Source: Azospirillum sp. TSH58
GTDB lineage: Bacteria > Pseudomonadota > Alphaproteobacteria > Azospirillales > Azospirillaceae
DNA length: 64,000 bases
NCBI RefSeq assembly: GCF_003119115.1
Contig: NZ_CP022364.1
Span: forward strand, 1,812,001 to 1,876,000
Direction of reading: 5' to 3'
Of this stretch, positions 1 to 8,341 are shown piece by piece (position 1 is the stretch's first letter; every line of letters starts with the position of its first letter). The notes below the pieces were generated by a model. It saw nothing but the letters and a program-made list of their open reading frames with translations, had not been told where the DNA came from and ran no database searches. Both the position numbers and the translations under genes were made by a program.

Positions 1-1
1 C

Positions 2-931
2 CTGAACGACCCGTATCTGACGCTGCAGATGGGGCATTTTGTCCGCGCGCGCGTGGCGCGATCCATCCCGTTCGACGAGGCCATGGATACCGGCGAGGAC
101 TTCAAATACTACCTGGAGCTCTGGCGGACGCACCGATGCTGCAAGATCGGGCAGCCGCTCTTCATCAACCGGCGCGGCGCCCACTCCACCGGGCCGCGCT
201 CGGCCGACGGCGGCGGGTGGCGCCAGGCCGTGACGCGGGTGTTCGGCGCGTTCTTCCGGAACCACCCCATCGTGATCAACTTCGTGGTGTCCGGGGTGAA
301 GGTCGGCTTCGCCATCGCCAACCCGTTCGACATGATCCACCGCAATTACCTGCGCCGCGTGTTCTTCGAGCAGGAGGAGCTGGACTATCTGCGGGGTCTC
401 GTGCCCGCCGGATCGTCGATCCTGGAGATCGGCGCCAATGTCGGGAACCACGTCGTCTATTACGGCCTGTTCATGGCGCCGCGCCGCATCATCGCGGTCG
501 AGCCCAACCCGGCGGCCCTGCATTTCCTGAAGAAGAACGTGGAAATCAACCGGCTCGACCCGGCGACGGTCACCGTCCTGGAGTGCGGCGTCGGGGAGCG
601 TGCCGGCTCCTTCGACCTGTGCATCGCCGATGAGGCCAACCTGGGGGCGGCACGCCTCGTCCCGGCGGAGGGCGGGCGCGTCGCCGTCCACCCCATCGAC
701 GATCTCGTCCAGGAGCGCGTCGACTTCATCAAGATCAACGCCGAGGGCATGGAGATGGACGCGCTGTCCGGCGCCCGGAACACGATCGCCCTCCACCGGC
801 CCATCCTGTTCATCGAGGTCGGGAACGCCAACAGGAACGCCTTTTTCGATTGGGCCGGACGGAACGGTTACCGCATCGCCAAGGAATTCCCGTGCGCCGA
901 CGCCTCGAACTGCGCGGCCGTGCCGGTGTGA
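2..931 (+). CDS. Glycosyltransferase-FkbM methyltransferase fusion, 5' truncated
   Basis: The reading frame is open from the left edge, so the gene starts outside the window; about 309 residues are visible. The first 80 or so (with GEDFKYYLELW) resemble the C-terminal acceptor part of a GT2 glycosyltransferase. From about residue 125 there is a FkbM-type SAM methyltransferase: the motif LEIGANVGNHVVYYG is the SAM-binding glycine loop, followed by AVEPNP and the typical FIKINAEGMEMDAL segment. FkbM domains O-methylate sugars or polyketides, so the likely role is making and methylating a surface glycan. The convergent sugar-nucleotide dehydrogenase and GT2 genes next door fit this. An internal ATG at 29 exists, but coding continues upstream of it. 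The exact sugar substrate is unknown. Confidence 0.8.
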   Translation: MNDPYLTLQMGHFVRARVARSIPFDEAMDTGEDFKYYLELWRTHRCCKIGQPLFINRRGAHSTGPRSADGGGWRQAVTRVFGAFFRNHPIVINFVVSGVKVGFAIANPFDMIHRNYLRRVFFEQEELDYLRGLVPAGSSILEIGANVGNHVVYYGLFMAPRRIIAVEPNPAALHFLKKNVEINRLDPATVTVLECGVGERAGSFDLCIADEANLGAARLVPAEGGRVAVHPIDDLVQERVDFIKINAEGMEMDALSGARNTIALHRPILFIEVGNANRNAFFDWAGRNGYRIAKEFPCADASNCAAVPV

Positions 932-989
932 AGCCGCCCGGCCGGGGGCGGGGCGGCCTCGCATCGCCGGCGCGGCCGCCGGACGGGGA

Positions 990-2240
990 TCACGGGATGT
1001 CCGGCCCGACTCCCACCGGGATGACGCGGACGCCGTCCTGATCGGTTGGGATGTAGCGCCAGGGATCAAGGACCACCGAGCCCGCCGGAAAGCGCAGACT
1101 GGCAAAGACGCTGTGCTTCGCCCCGATCAGGTAGGTGGCGACGGGCAACTCGTCCTCGACGAGAGGAGCGGAGTCCATGTGGGGGTCGATCAAGGTGACC
1201 GGAACGCCCCGCTCCTCCAGGATTGCGCGCAACAGCAGGGCCGGGCTGCCCGTGGCCATGTCGCAGTCGGACTTGAACGCCCAGCCCAGGATCACCTTGG
1301 GCGGCTCATGGGCGCACATCAGGTCGGCAAGCCATTCGGTTTGCTTCTCGCGCGACCTCATGACGGCGTCGAAAGTGTCGAAGCTGAGATCCAGCTCGCG
1401 CGCCAGCCAGGACATGGCGATGTTGTCGCGGGGGTGGCATCCGCCGCCGTCGCCCATGCCGCCCCTCAGGTAGCTTGGGCTGATCAGCCGCCGGGACGCC
1501 AACGCCAGACAGTCCGTCACCGCGTCCACGTCGGTCCCCGGCAACTTGTGGCACACCTCCATCATCGTGTTGGCGAAGGCGATCTTCATGCCGATGAAGG
1601 TGTTGTAGGACACCTTGATCAGTTCGGCGTTCTCGAGGGCGGTGGCGTAGAACGGAGCGTCCGTGATGGTGCGGTAGAACGTTTCGGCGAGCGAGGCGGC
1701 TTCGCGATCGTGGCGGCCGAAGAGAACGAACTCCGGTTGGAGAAAGTCGCGCATGGTCGTGCCCATGGCGATGAAGAACGGATTGTAGCAGAGCTTGATG
1801 CGGGGCGTCAGGACGGGCAGGACATGGCGGCGGATGGTCCCCGGCAGGACGGTGGAGATGATGACGACCACCGTGTCGCGCGACGCCACCCGCGCCACGT
1901 CGCGGCAGGCGGCCACCAGATGCTCGTAGTGGAAATCGGTCCGGCTGTCGGGAAGGCGCGTGATCCCTTCGTACAGGGGATCGTGGGGGGTCTGAACCGC
2001 GATGAAAAGAAGGTCGGCGTGGTTGACGACCTCCTCCAGCGTTCCGAACCGCAAGGTGCTTGTTTCGAGATAGGGATCGAACGGTTCGCAGCCGTCCGGA
2101 CCGGTTTCGGTGTAGGAGCGCCGCCCCTTGTTCATCACGTCGGGACGGACGTCGAATCCCATCACGTCATGGCCCTTCAGCGCCATCGCCACCGCGCAGG
2201 GCAGGCCCAGCTTGCCCAGGCCGATCACGCCGATCCTCAT
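990..2240 (-). CDS. UDP-glucose/GDP-mannose dehydrogenase family protein
   Basis: A 416-aa NAD-dependent nucleotide-sugar dehydrogenase, cytoplasmic, expected to oxidise a sugar-nucleotide C6 alcohol to the uronic acid. It starts MRIGVIGLGKLGLP (Rossmann loop GxGxxG). The catalytic cysteine motif appears as GGGCHPRDNIA near residue 266, where classical enzymes have GGxCxPKD. The ATG at 2240 has GGGAGAAG 6-7 bases upstream, and its first bases overlap the stop of the upstream GT2 gene (ATGA), so the two are translationally coupled. A longer open frame extends upstream but runs through the GT2 gene and is not used. It probably belongs to an exopolysaccharide or O-antigen locus continuing left. 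Which sugar it oxidises cannot be told from sequence. Confidence 0.85.
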   Translation of the reverse strand: MRIGVIGLGKLGLPCAVAMALKGHDVMGFDVRPDVMNKGRRSYTETGPDGCEPFDPYLETSTLRFGTLEEVVNHADLLFIAVQTPHDPLYEGITRLPDSRTDFHYEHLVAACRDVARVASRDTVVVIISTVLPGTIRRHVLPVLTPRIKLCYNPFFIAMGTTMRDFLQPEFVLFGRHDREAASLAETFYRTITDAPFYATALENAELIKVSYNTFIGMKIAFANTMMEVCHKLPGTDVDAVTDCLALASRRLISPSYLRGGMGDGGGCHPRDNIAMSWLARELDLSFDTFDAVMRSREKQTEWLADLMCAHEPPKVILGWAFKSDCDMATGSPALLLRAILEERGVPVTLIDPHMDSAPLVEDELPVATYLIGAKHSVFASLRFPAGSVVLDPWRYIPTDQDGVRVIPVGVGPDIP

Positions 2241-3001
2241 CGGGCTTCTCCCGTTTCGACCGGACTGTTGCCGCTGGAACGGATGATGGCCGCGAGCCGG
2301 TCGGCGTCGCGCTGCCGCACCGGCCCCGTCCGATCCAGTATCAGCATGTCGCGGGCGATCCTCTCGCGGTTCTCCCCCGACCGATGGCGCAGGTAGGTTT
2401 CGTCGAGTTCCGATTTCCCGACGGAGAAGTGGCGATGCTCCACCGTCACGTCGCTGATGAAATGCAGCCGCTCGACCCGCTTGGCCACGTCCATGATCCA
2501 GGTGTCGTTGGCGATGAACTCGAAGACGCCGGGGGTGAAATAGCCGAGGGTCTCGTACCAGCGGCGGCTGACGATGGGAAAGGCGCAATGATTCTCGCCA
2601 TTGATGCCGTCCTCGAACCACATGCAGTAAACGTCGTCGGGGAACTTGGCGATTTCCTGGTCCAGGCGATGGTCCCATCCTGACTGGACATAGACCTGAT
2701 CGTCGTTGGCCATCATCAGGACATCGCCGGTGCAGGAGGCGGCGAGGTCGTTCCAGGAGAGGGAGACGCTTTTCGGGGGGCCGACCAGCGCCGTGAAGCG
2801 GCGCAATTCGACTCCGACTTCGGCCAGCGCCTCGAACATCCGTTTGTAGTCGGGCAAAGCGGGGTCGTCGGAGTCGACATAGGCCAGGACTTCGACCCGT
2901 TCCACCGCCCCCGCGGTCGCGGCGACGCTTTCGATCAGCCGCTGCAGCCCATCCGGCCGCCCGCGGGTGGGACAAAGGAGAGAATAATTCAAAAGCCGCA
3001 T
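2237..3001 (-). CDS. Family 2 glycosyltransferase
   Basis: A 254-aa protein starting MRLLNYSLLCPTRGRP, a GT-A fold glycosyltransferase opening with the CPTRGRP loop. MANDDQVYVQSGWD near residue 85 holds the acidic metal-binding pair (DD in place of DxD). The C-terminal half contains the conserved WYETLGYF and ANDTWIMDVA segments. The family transfers sugars from nucleotide donors to lipid or glycan acceptors in the cytoplasm. I chose the ATG at 3001; an upstream TTG at 3052 lacks a ribosome site. The stop overlaps the start of the downstream dehydrogenase by four bases. With the dehydrogenase it forms a two-gene unit, probably for a uronic-acid-containing surface polymer. Confidence 0.8.
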   Translation of the reverse strand: MRLLNYSLLCPTRGRPDGLQRLIESVAATAGAVERVEVLAYVDSDDPALPDYKRMFEALAEVGVELRRFTALVGPPKSVSLSWNDLAASCTGDVLMMANDDQVYVQSGWDHRLDQEIAKFPDDVYCMWFEDGINGENHCAFPIVSRRWYETLGYFTPGVFEFIANDTWIMDVAKRVERLHFISDVTVEHRHFSVGKSELDETYLRHRSGENRERIARDMLILDRTGPVRQRDADRLAAIIRSSGNSPVETGEAR

Positions 3002-3395
3002 AGGACCGTCCCAGATGTCGCTGTTGCCAGGGTCAGTTAAATTTTCCGGCAACGTTCTGCTGTTTCATGCAAGGACCGACGTTTGGATGGAAGGGAGTGG
3101 CTCGCCCTATGGTTGAATGAGGTTGCGAGCGGCCCGACGACCTTAGGGTGTGATCCAATGCAGGTTCCTTGGAACGCACAATAGACCAGGGATGTCCCAA
3201 CCGGGAAGGGAAAGCGTGGCGGGTTTTATGCCTTCCTGGCGATGTCACGCGCTCTGTCGCTTCGTCGGCTCAGGCGGCTGAAGCGCGGCTCGGCTCGGAC
3301 CGCGGCCGACGCGATCCGGCGTCACCGATCCTCAACCAACCGGGAAAGCGCGCTGTGGCGTCTTGCCCATTCTCCCCCGTCCCTTGAACGCTCCG
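3002..3395. other. Intergenic region between GT2 gene and glgA
   Basis: About 390 bases with no convincing gene. Small open frames here lack ribosome sites and family features. A short AT-rich patch around 3036-3062 is the most promoter-like stretch for the minus-strand glycosyltransferase unit, but I see no clean -35/-10 pair. I see no convincing terminator downstream of glgA. Confidence 0.5.
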
Positions 3396-4874
3396 TCACC
3401 CCACCAGAACCGGCGCCACCGCGCGGTACAGCTCCATGTACTCCTCCGCCGGGCCGTGCCAGCCGAAGTCGCGGGTCATCGCATGCTGCTGCATGGCGTG
3501 CCAGCGCTCGGGCTTGCGGTAGAGGGTGGCGGCGCGGCGCAGCGACCAGGTCAACTCCTGGACGGTGGCGTTGACGAACTGGAAGCCCGTCGCGCTGCCG
3601 TCGTTCACCGCCGCCGGGTTGGCGTCCACGATGGTGTCGGCCAAGCCCCCGGTGCGGCGGACCAGCGGCAGGGTGCCGTACTTCAGCGCGTACATCTGGG
3701 TCAGGCCGCAGGGCTCCGACCGCGACGGCACCAGGAACAGGTCGGCGCCGGCCTGGATGCGGTGGGACAGCGCCTCGTCATAGCCGATGCGCACGCCGAC
3801 CGACTTCGGGTACCAAGTGGCGAGGTGGCGGAAGCCGGCCTCCAGCGCCGGTTCGCCGCTGCCGAGTACGGCGAGCTGGCCGCCCCAGGCGATCCATTGC
3901 GACGCGGCCTCCAGCACCAGATCCAGCCCCTTGTGGCCGGTCAGGCGGCTGACCACCGCGGCCAGCGGGGCGTCCGCCCGGCGGTCCAGGCCGAAGGTCG
4001 CCTGGAGGTCGGCCTTGCACAGGTCCTTGCCGCCAAGGTCGGCGGCGCCGTAACGGGCGGCGATGTGCGGGTCGGCGGCGGGGTCCCAGATCTCGTAATC
4101 CACGCCGTTCAGGATGCCGGTCAAAGCCTCCGCCCGCGTGGCGAGCAGCCCCTCCAGCCCCGCGCCGTGCTCCGCCGTCTGGATCTCGTGGGCGTAGGTC
4201 GGGCTGACCGTGGTCAGGCGGTCGGAATAGAAGCAGCCGGCCTTCAGGAAGCCGACGCCGCCGTAATACTCCACCCCGTCGATCCGGAAGGCGGCCGACG
4301 GCAGGCCGAGGTCGCTCATCATCCAGGCGCCGAACAGGCCCTGGTAGGCGATGTTGTGGATCGTCGTCACCGTGCCCGGACGGAACGGCCCGGCAAAGCG
4401 GTCGGGACGCAGCTCCAGATAGGCCGGGATCAGGCCGGTCTGCCAGTCGTGCCCGTGAAGCACGTCGGGACGCCACCAGGGATCGAGGCCGTCCTCCGCC
4501 GCGAAGCCGGCGGCGCACCAGGACAGGGCGGCGAAGCGCTCCGCGTTGTCGGGCCAGTCCTTGCCGTCCGGCCCCAGATAGGGGTTGCCGGGCCGGTCGT
4601 AGAGCGCCGGCGCGTCCAGCACATAGGCCAGCACGCCGTCCGGCATCCGTCCGATGCGCAGCGTCGCCGGGGCGCCGCCGGGCAGGTCGTTGAGCGGCTT
4701 GCCGACCGGCTGCAGGTCGCTCAGCCCGTTCAGCACCGCCGGATAGCCGGGCAGCAGCAGGCGGACCTCGGCTCCGGCGCGGTTCAGGGCGGGGGGCAGG
4801 GCGGCGGAAACGTCGGCCAGCCCGCCGGTCTTCACCAGGGGGTAGCATTCCGGCGTGACGAACAGGACGCGCAT
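3396..4874 (-). CDS. glgA: Glycogen synthase GlgA
   Basis: A 492-aa GT5 glycogen synthase that transfers glucose from ADP-glucose to the non-reducing end of alpha-1,4-glucan. The N-terminus MRVLFVTPECYPLVKTGGLADV carries the KTGGLADV ADP-glucose site. HGHDWQTGLIPAYLE, TIHNIAYQG and the C-terminal SRSEPCGLTQMYALKYGTLP with RRTGGLADT are all family signatures. The length is normal (about 480). The start is the only ATG that leaves the KTGG motif at the usual distance; the ribosome site is weak. It lies downstream of glgC on the same strand, separated by a 200-bp repeat element that could uncouple expression. Confidence 0.96.
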   Translation of the reverse strand: MRVLFVTPECYPLVKTGGLADVSAALPPALNRAGAEVRLLLPGYPAVLNGLSDLQPVGKPLNDLPGGAPATLRIGRMPDGVLAYVLDAPALYDRPGNPYLGPDGKDWPDNAERFAALSWCAAGFAAEDGLDPWWRPDVLHGHDWQTGLIPAYLELRPDRFAGPFRPGTVTTIHNIAYQGLFGAWMMSDLGLPSAAFRIDGVEYYGGVGFLKAGCFYSDRLTTVSPTYAHEIQTAEHGAGLEGLLATRAEALTGILNGVDYEIWDPAADPHIAARYGAADLGGKDLCKADLQATFGLDRRADAPLAAVVSRLTGHKGLDLVLEAASQWIAWGGQLAVLGSGEPALEAGFRHLATWYPKSVGVRIGYDEALSHRIQAGADLFLVPSRSEPCGLTQMYALKYGTLPLVRRTGGLADTIVDANPAAVNDGSATGFQFVNATVQELTWSLRRAATLYRKPERWHAMQQHAMTRDFGWHGPAEEYMELYRAVAPVLVG

Positions 4875-4911
4875 GGAGGCGGGGTCTTTCCGTTTCTTCT
4901 TGGTCTTGGTC

Positions 4912-5094
4912 CATCCTCTCTCCCTCTCCCCTCCGGGGAGAGGGGCGGGGTGAGGGGGATGTCGAGGGACCGGACGCGCAGGCGGCGCAGGCCCCCCTCA
5001 CCCTAACCCTCTCCCCGCTTTCGGCGGACCAAAGGTCCGCCTGTCGCGTCAGCGCAAACTTCGTTTGCGCGTGAGCGGAGAGGAGAGGGGATTT
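4912..5094. repeat. Interspersed repeat copy 1 (pyrimidine/purine arms with internal hairpins)
   Basis: Fills the glgA-glgC gap. A first hairpin of CCCTCTCCCC / GGGGAGAGGG lies near 4921. A second unit contains the recurring arm CCCTCACCCTAACCCTCTCC from about 4996, and its purine-rich counterpart ends near 5094. Between the arms are two perfect hairpins: GCGGACC-AAA-GGTCCGC (5024-5040) and GCGCAAAC-TTC-GTTTGCGC (5052-5070). A reverse-oriented relative is at 30937-31101, and other copies are at 9762, 49458, 53765 and 63938. It is non-coding and may act as a REP-like RNA structure between glgC and glgA. Confidence 0.8.
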
Positions 5095-5098
5095 ATCG

Positions 5099-6370
5099 TC
5101 AGTCCTTGGGCAGACGGTCGATCATGTCCTGGGTGATCAGGCAGACGCCGCCCTCGCTGCGGTGGAAGCGCTTGGCGTCCAGCTCCGGGTCCTCGCCGAC
5201 GACCAGCCCCTCGGGGATCACCACGCCGCGGTCGATCACCACCTTGGTCAGGCGGCAGTGGCGGCCGATGTCGCAATCCGGCAGGACCACCGCCTGATGC
5301 AGCTCGCTGAAGGAGTTGACGCGCACCTCGCTGAACAGCAGCGAGTTCTTCACCAGCGAGCCGGAGATGATGCAGCCGCCCGACACCAGGCTGTCCACCG
5401 CCATGCCGCGCCGGTTCTCGTCGTCGAAGACGAACTTCGCCGGGGGAAGCTGCTCCTGGTAGGTGAAGATCGGCCACTCGCGGTCGTACATGTTGAGCTG
5501 CGGCGTGACGTGGCAGAGGTCGAGGTTGGCCTCCCAATAGGCGTCGATGGTGCCGACGTCGCGCCAGTAGGGCTCGGACTCATGGCCGTTCAGGATGGCC
5601 GAATCGGCGAAGTCGTGGGCCATCACCCGCGCCCCGCTGGTCACCAGATGCGGGATGATGTCCTTGCCGAAGTCGCGCGACGAGCCGGGCTCGTTGAAGT
5701 CGCGCTCCAGCTGGTCGTAGAGGAACTGCGCGTTGAAGACGTAGATGCCCATGCTGGCCAGCGACTTGTCCGGGTTGCCCGGCATCGGCGGCGGGTCGGC
5801 GGGCTTCTCGACGAAGTCGATGACGCGCTGCGTCTCGTCCACATGCATCACGCCGAAGCCGGTGGCCTGGGCGCGCGGCACCTGGATGCAGGGGATCGTC
5901 ACGTCGGCCTTCTTGGCGATGTGATCGAGCAGCAGCGCGCCGTAATCCATCTTGTAGATGTGGTCGCCGGCCAGGATCAGGATGTATTCCGGCTCGTGGT
6001 CGCGCAGGATGTCGAGGTTCTGGTACACCGCGTCGGCGGTGCCCTGGTACCAGGCGGTCTCGCTGATGCGCTGCTGGGCCGGCAGCAGGTCGCAGAACTC
6101 GTTCATCTCGCCGCGGAAGAAGTTCCAGCCGCGCTGCAGGTGGCGCAGCAGGCTGTGCGACTTGTACTGCGTCAGCACGCCGATGCGGCGGAAGCCCGAA
6201 TTGATGCAGTTCGACAGGGCGAAGTCGATGATCCGGAACTTGCCCCCGAAATAGGTGGCCGGCTTGGCGCGACGGTCGGTCAGCTGCTTCAGCCGGCTGC
6301 CCCGGCCACCGGCCAGGACGAGGGCCACGGCGCGGCGCGGCGCCAGCCGCAGATCCCGTTTGTCGAGCAT
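5099..6370 (-). CDS. glgC: Glucose-1-phosphate adenylyltransferase GlgC
   Basis: A 423-aa ADP-glucose pyrophosphorylase: ATP plus glucose-1-phosphate to ADP-glucose, the committed step of glycogen synthesis. [20 protein letters not shown] is the nucleotidyltransferase P-loop-like signature, followed by [32 protein letters not shown] and [11 protein letters not shown] are further substrate-site motifs, and there is a C-terminal left-handed beta-helix. The ATG at 6370 has AAAGGGGAGAC in front; an open frame extends 96 codons further upstream but has neither homology nor a ribosome site. Members are usually allosterically controlled by sugar phosphates. glgC is divergent from amtB across a 548-bp region. 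Confidence 0.97.
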   Translation of the reverse strand: MLDKRDLRLAPRRAVALVLAGGRGSRLKQLTDRRAKPATYFGGKFRIIDFALSNCINSGFRRIGVLTQYKSHSLLRHLQRGWNFFRGEMNEFCDLLPAQQRISETAWYQGTADAVYQNLDILRDHEPEYILILAGDHIYKMDYGALLLDHIAKKADVTIPCIQVPRAQATGFGVMHVDETQRVIDFVEKPADPPPMPGNPDKSLASMGIYVFNAQFLYDQLERDFNEPGSSRDFGKDIIPHLVTSGARVMAHDFADSAILNGHESEPYWRDVGTIDAYWEANLDLCHVTPQLNMYDREWPIFTYQEQLPPAKFVFDDENRRGMAVDSLVSGGCIISGSLVKNSLLFSEVRVNSFSELHQAVVLPDCDIGRHCRLTKVVIDRGVVIPEGLVVGEDPELDAKRFHRSEGGVCLITQDMIDRLPKD

Positions 6371-6708
6371 GTGTCTCCCCTTTCGGTTCTCTTTTTTGCT
6401 GTCGGCCATCCGGAAGCGTCCGGCGGACCGGTTCGGGCGGGGACCGCTTGTCGCCGGCCCCGTCCGGCTCCGCCGGTTGAGAGCGTGACCGTGCCACATT
6501 TCACCGGGGCGGGCCAATAGGCCGAGGGGAACAGGCCGGAAATAGAGGGGGCTGCCCAACGGTTGTGCGGAATTCGGGCGCATCTTTGTGCACAAAAAGC
6601 AGGCAAGCGCGCGGGAAACGAGCGCGCAGCGCCCGAACGGGCGGCAGCCGGCCCACAATCCACGGACGAATCACGCTGCACTGCAAGGCTTTGGGTGCTC
6701 CGATTTTC
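6371..6708. other. glgC-proximal half of the glgC/amtB intergenic region
   Basis: No gene is seen. It must hold the glgC promoter (minus strand), but I cannot pick a convincing one. A short palindromic TTGTGCACAA lies near 6586. The amtB-proximal half (6709-6918) contains the distinct elements listed separately. Confidence 0.4.
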
Positions 6709-6725
6709 TGCTCAATTTCTGAGCA
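6709..6725. promoter_or_regulatory. NtrC-like enhancer site upstream of amtB
   Basis: The 17-base palindrome TGCTCA-ATTTC-TGAGCA has the geometry of NtrC sites (TGCNC-N7-GNGCA). It lies about 100 bases upstream of the sigma-54 element, the usual enhancer distance. The call is inferred from motif and position only. Confidence 0.5.
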
Positions 6726-6756
6726 GCATAGGTCCGCGACTCGGGGCCTATGCTGC
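6723..6756. promoter_or_regulatory. Perfect 10-bp inverted repeat between enhancer and promoter
   Basis: GCAGCATAGG (6723-6732) is repeated inverted as CCTATGCTGC (6747-6756) with a 14-base spacer. The stem can extend inward by a G-T and two G-C pairs. It overlaps the right arm of the NtrC-like site. It could be a second regulator site or a cruciform/hairpin. No T tract follows, so it is not a normal terminator. Confidence 0.4.
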
Positions 6757-6807
6757 CTTGCGGTCATCCGAAAGGCCGCAACCACCGCGATTCCTAGCCC
6801 TTTTGGG

Positions 6808-6824
6808 TTGGCACGCTTCTTGAA
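6808..6824 (+). promoter_or_regulatory. Sigma-54 (-24/-12) promoter of amtB
   Basis: TTGGCACGCTTCTTGAA matches the consensus TGGCACG-N4-TTGCW except for GA instead of GC at -12. GG and G are correctly spaced (ten bases between the pairs). Transcription should begin near 6836, about 80 bases before the amtB ATG. This implies RpoN/NtrC control by nitrogen limitation. Confidence 0.8.
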
Positions 6825-6918
6825 GACAATTCGGCGTACACGGCCCCCTCCCGCCGCCCCGTCTGTACCGGGGACGGGGCGAAACGGGCCAGAAGCATTC
6901 GAATAAAGAGGAGCCTCG

Positions 6919-8235
6919 ATGAGCCGTCTCTTCACCCTCGCCGCGCCGACGATGGCGGCGATTCTGGGCTTGGCCGGTCTGCCTGCCGCCGCCCTCGCCC
7001 AGGAAGCGGCCGCCGCCGCGGCCGAACCCACCCTGAGCAGCGGCGACACGGCTTGGATGCTGGTCGCCACGGCGCTGGTTCTGTTCATGACCATTCCGGG
7101 TCTGGCGCTGTTCTACGGCGGCATGGTCCGCAAGATGAACGTGCTGTCGGTCGTGATGCAGAGCTTCGCGATCTGCTGCCTGGTCAGCATCCTGTGGTTC
7201 TTCGCCGGTTACAGCATCGCCTTCACCGAGGGCACCCCGTATTTCGGCAGCCTGTCCAAGTTCATGCTGGCGGGCATCACCAAGGACAGCCTGACGGGCG
7301 TCATTCCGGAGACGGTCTTCGTCGTCTTCCAGATGACCTTCGCCATCATCACGCCGGCCCTGATCACCGGCGCCTTCGCCGACCGCATGAAGTTCTCCTC
7401 GATGCTGGTCTTCACGGGCCTGTGGTCGCTGATCGTCTACGCGCCGATCACCCACTGGGTCTGGGGTCCGGGCGGCTATCTGGCGGGTGACGGCGTGCTC
7501 GACTACGCCGGCGGCACCGTGGTGCACATCAACGCGGGCGTGGCCGGTCTCGTCGCCGCCCTCGTGCTGGGCAAGCGCAAGGGCTACCCGAACGAGAACT
7601 TCGCTCCGCACAACCTCGTGCTCAGCCTGATCGGCGCCTCGATGCTGTGGGTCGGCTGGTTCGGCTTCAACGCGGGTTCCGCCGTGGCCGCCGACGGCCG
7701 TGCGGGCATGGCCATGCTGGTCACGCAGATCGCCGCCGCCACCGCCGCCATGTCCTGGCTGCTGGTCGAGTGGGCCACCAAGGGCAAGCCCTCGGTCCTC
7801 GGCATCATCTCCGGCGCCGTCGCCGGTCTGGTCGCCATCACCCCGGCCTCGGGCTTCGTCGGTCCGACCGGCGCCCTGGTCATCGGTCTGGTCTCCGGCG
7901 TGGTCTGCTACTGGGGCGCCACCGGCCTGAAGCGCGCCCTCGGCTATGACGACTCGCTGGACGCCTTCGGCGTGCACGGCGTGGGCGGCATCGTCGGCGC
8001 CATCCTGACCGGCGTCTTCGCCCAGGAAGCCATCGGCGGCACCGCCGGCGCCCTGGAAGGCAACGTCGGCCAGATCTGGACGCAGGTCTACGGCATCCTC
8101 GCCACCATCGCCTACTCGGCGGTCGGCTCCTTCATCATCCTGAAGGTCATCGACGTGGTGATGGGCCTGCGCGTCGACGAGGACGTCGAGCGCGACGGCC
8201 TGGACCTCGCCCTGCACGGCGAGACCATCCACTAA
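6919..8235 (+). CDS. amtB: Ammonium transporter AmtB
   Basis: A 438-aa Amt/Rh channel for ammonium uptake in the inner membrane. It has a cleavable signal peptide ending AALAQ (about residue 28) and then about eleven hydrophobic helices. Family marks include ALFYGGMVRKMN, the first pore histidine in APITHWVWGPGGYL, the motif LVGWFGFNAGS and the second twin histidine in DAFGVHGVGGIVGA. A strong AAAGAGGAG ribosome site precedes the ATG. Upstream is a sigma-54 promoter and downstream a terminator, so the gene is probably monocistronic; no glnK/glnB lies beside it, unlike in many proteobacteria. PII proteins encoded elsewhere would gate it. Confidence 0.97.
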   Translation: MSRLFTLAAPTMAAILGLAGLPAAALAQEAAAAAAEPTLSSGDTAWMLVATALVLFMTIPGLALFYGGMVRKMNVLSVVMQSFAICCLVSILWFFAGYSIAFTEGTPYFGSLSKFMLAGITKDSLTGVIPETVFVVFQMTFAIITPALITGAFADRMKFSSMLVFTGLWSLIVYAPITHWVWGPGGYLAGDGVLDYAGGTVVHINAGVAGLVAALVLGKRKGYPNENFAPHNLVLSLIGASMLWVGWFGFNAGSAVAADGRAGMAMLVTQIAAATAAMSWLLVEWATKGKPSVLGIISGAVAGLVAITPASGFVGPTGALVIGLVSGVVCYWGATGLKRALGYDDSLDAFGVHGVGGIVGAILTGVFAQEAIGGTAGALEGNVGQIWTQVYGILATIAYSAVGSFIILKVIDVVMGLRVDEDVERDGLDLALHGETIH

Positions 8236-8273
8236 GCACCCTTTTGCAGTCTGGTTGTTTCCTCCATGAACTT

Positions 8274-8305
8274 CCGCCGCCGGGGCCTCCCGGCGGCGGA
8301 TTTTT
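8274..8305 (+). terminator. Rho-independent terminator of amtB
   Basis: Perfect 11-bp stem CCGCCGCCGGG / CCCGGCGGCGG (8274-8284 and 8289-8299) with loop GCCT, followed by ATTTTTC. Confidence 0.92.
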
Positions 8306-8341
8306 CATTTTGGAGCCCCGACGTCGGAAGCCGTGACGCGC

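Noticed and set aside
3033..3248. 71-codon minus-strand open frame between the GT2 gene and glgA
   Set aside because: No ribosome site, no hydrophobic or conserved pattern, and it overlaps the likely promoter region.
6748..8232. 494-codon minus-strand frame opposite amtB, very rich in Asp, His and Gly
   Set aside because: Looks like a metal-rich protein but is the reverse complement of Ala/Val/Gly codons of AmtB. No ribosome site.
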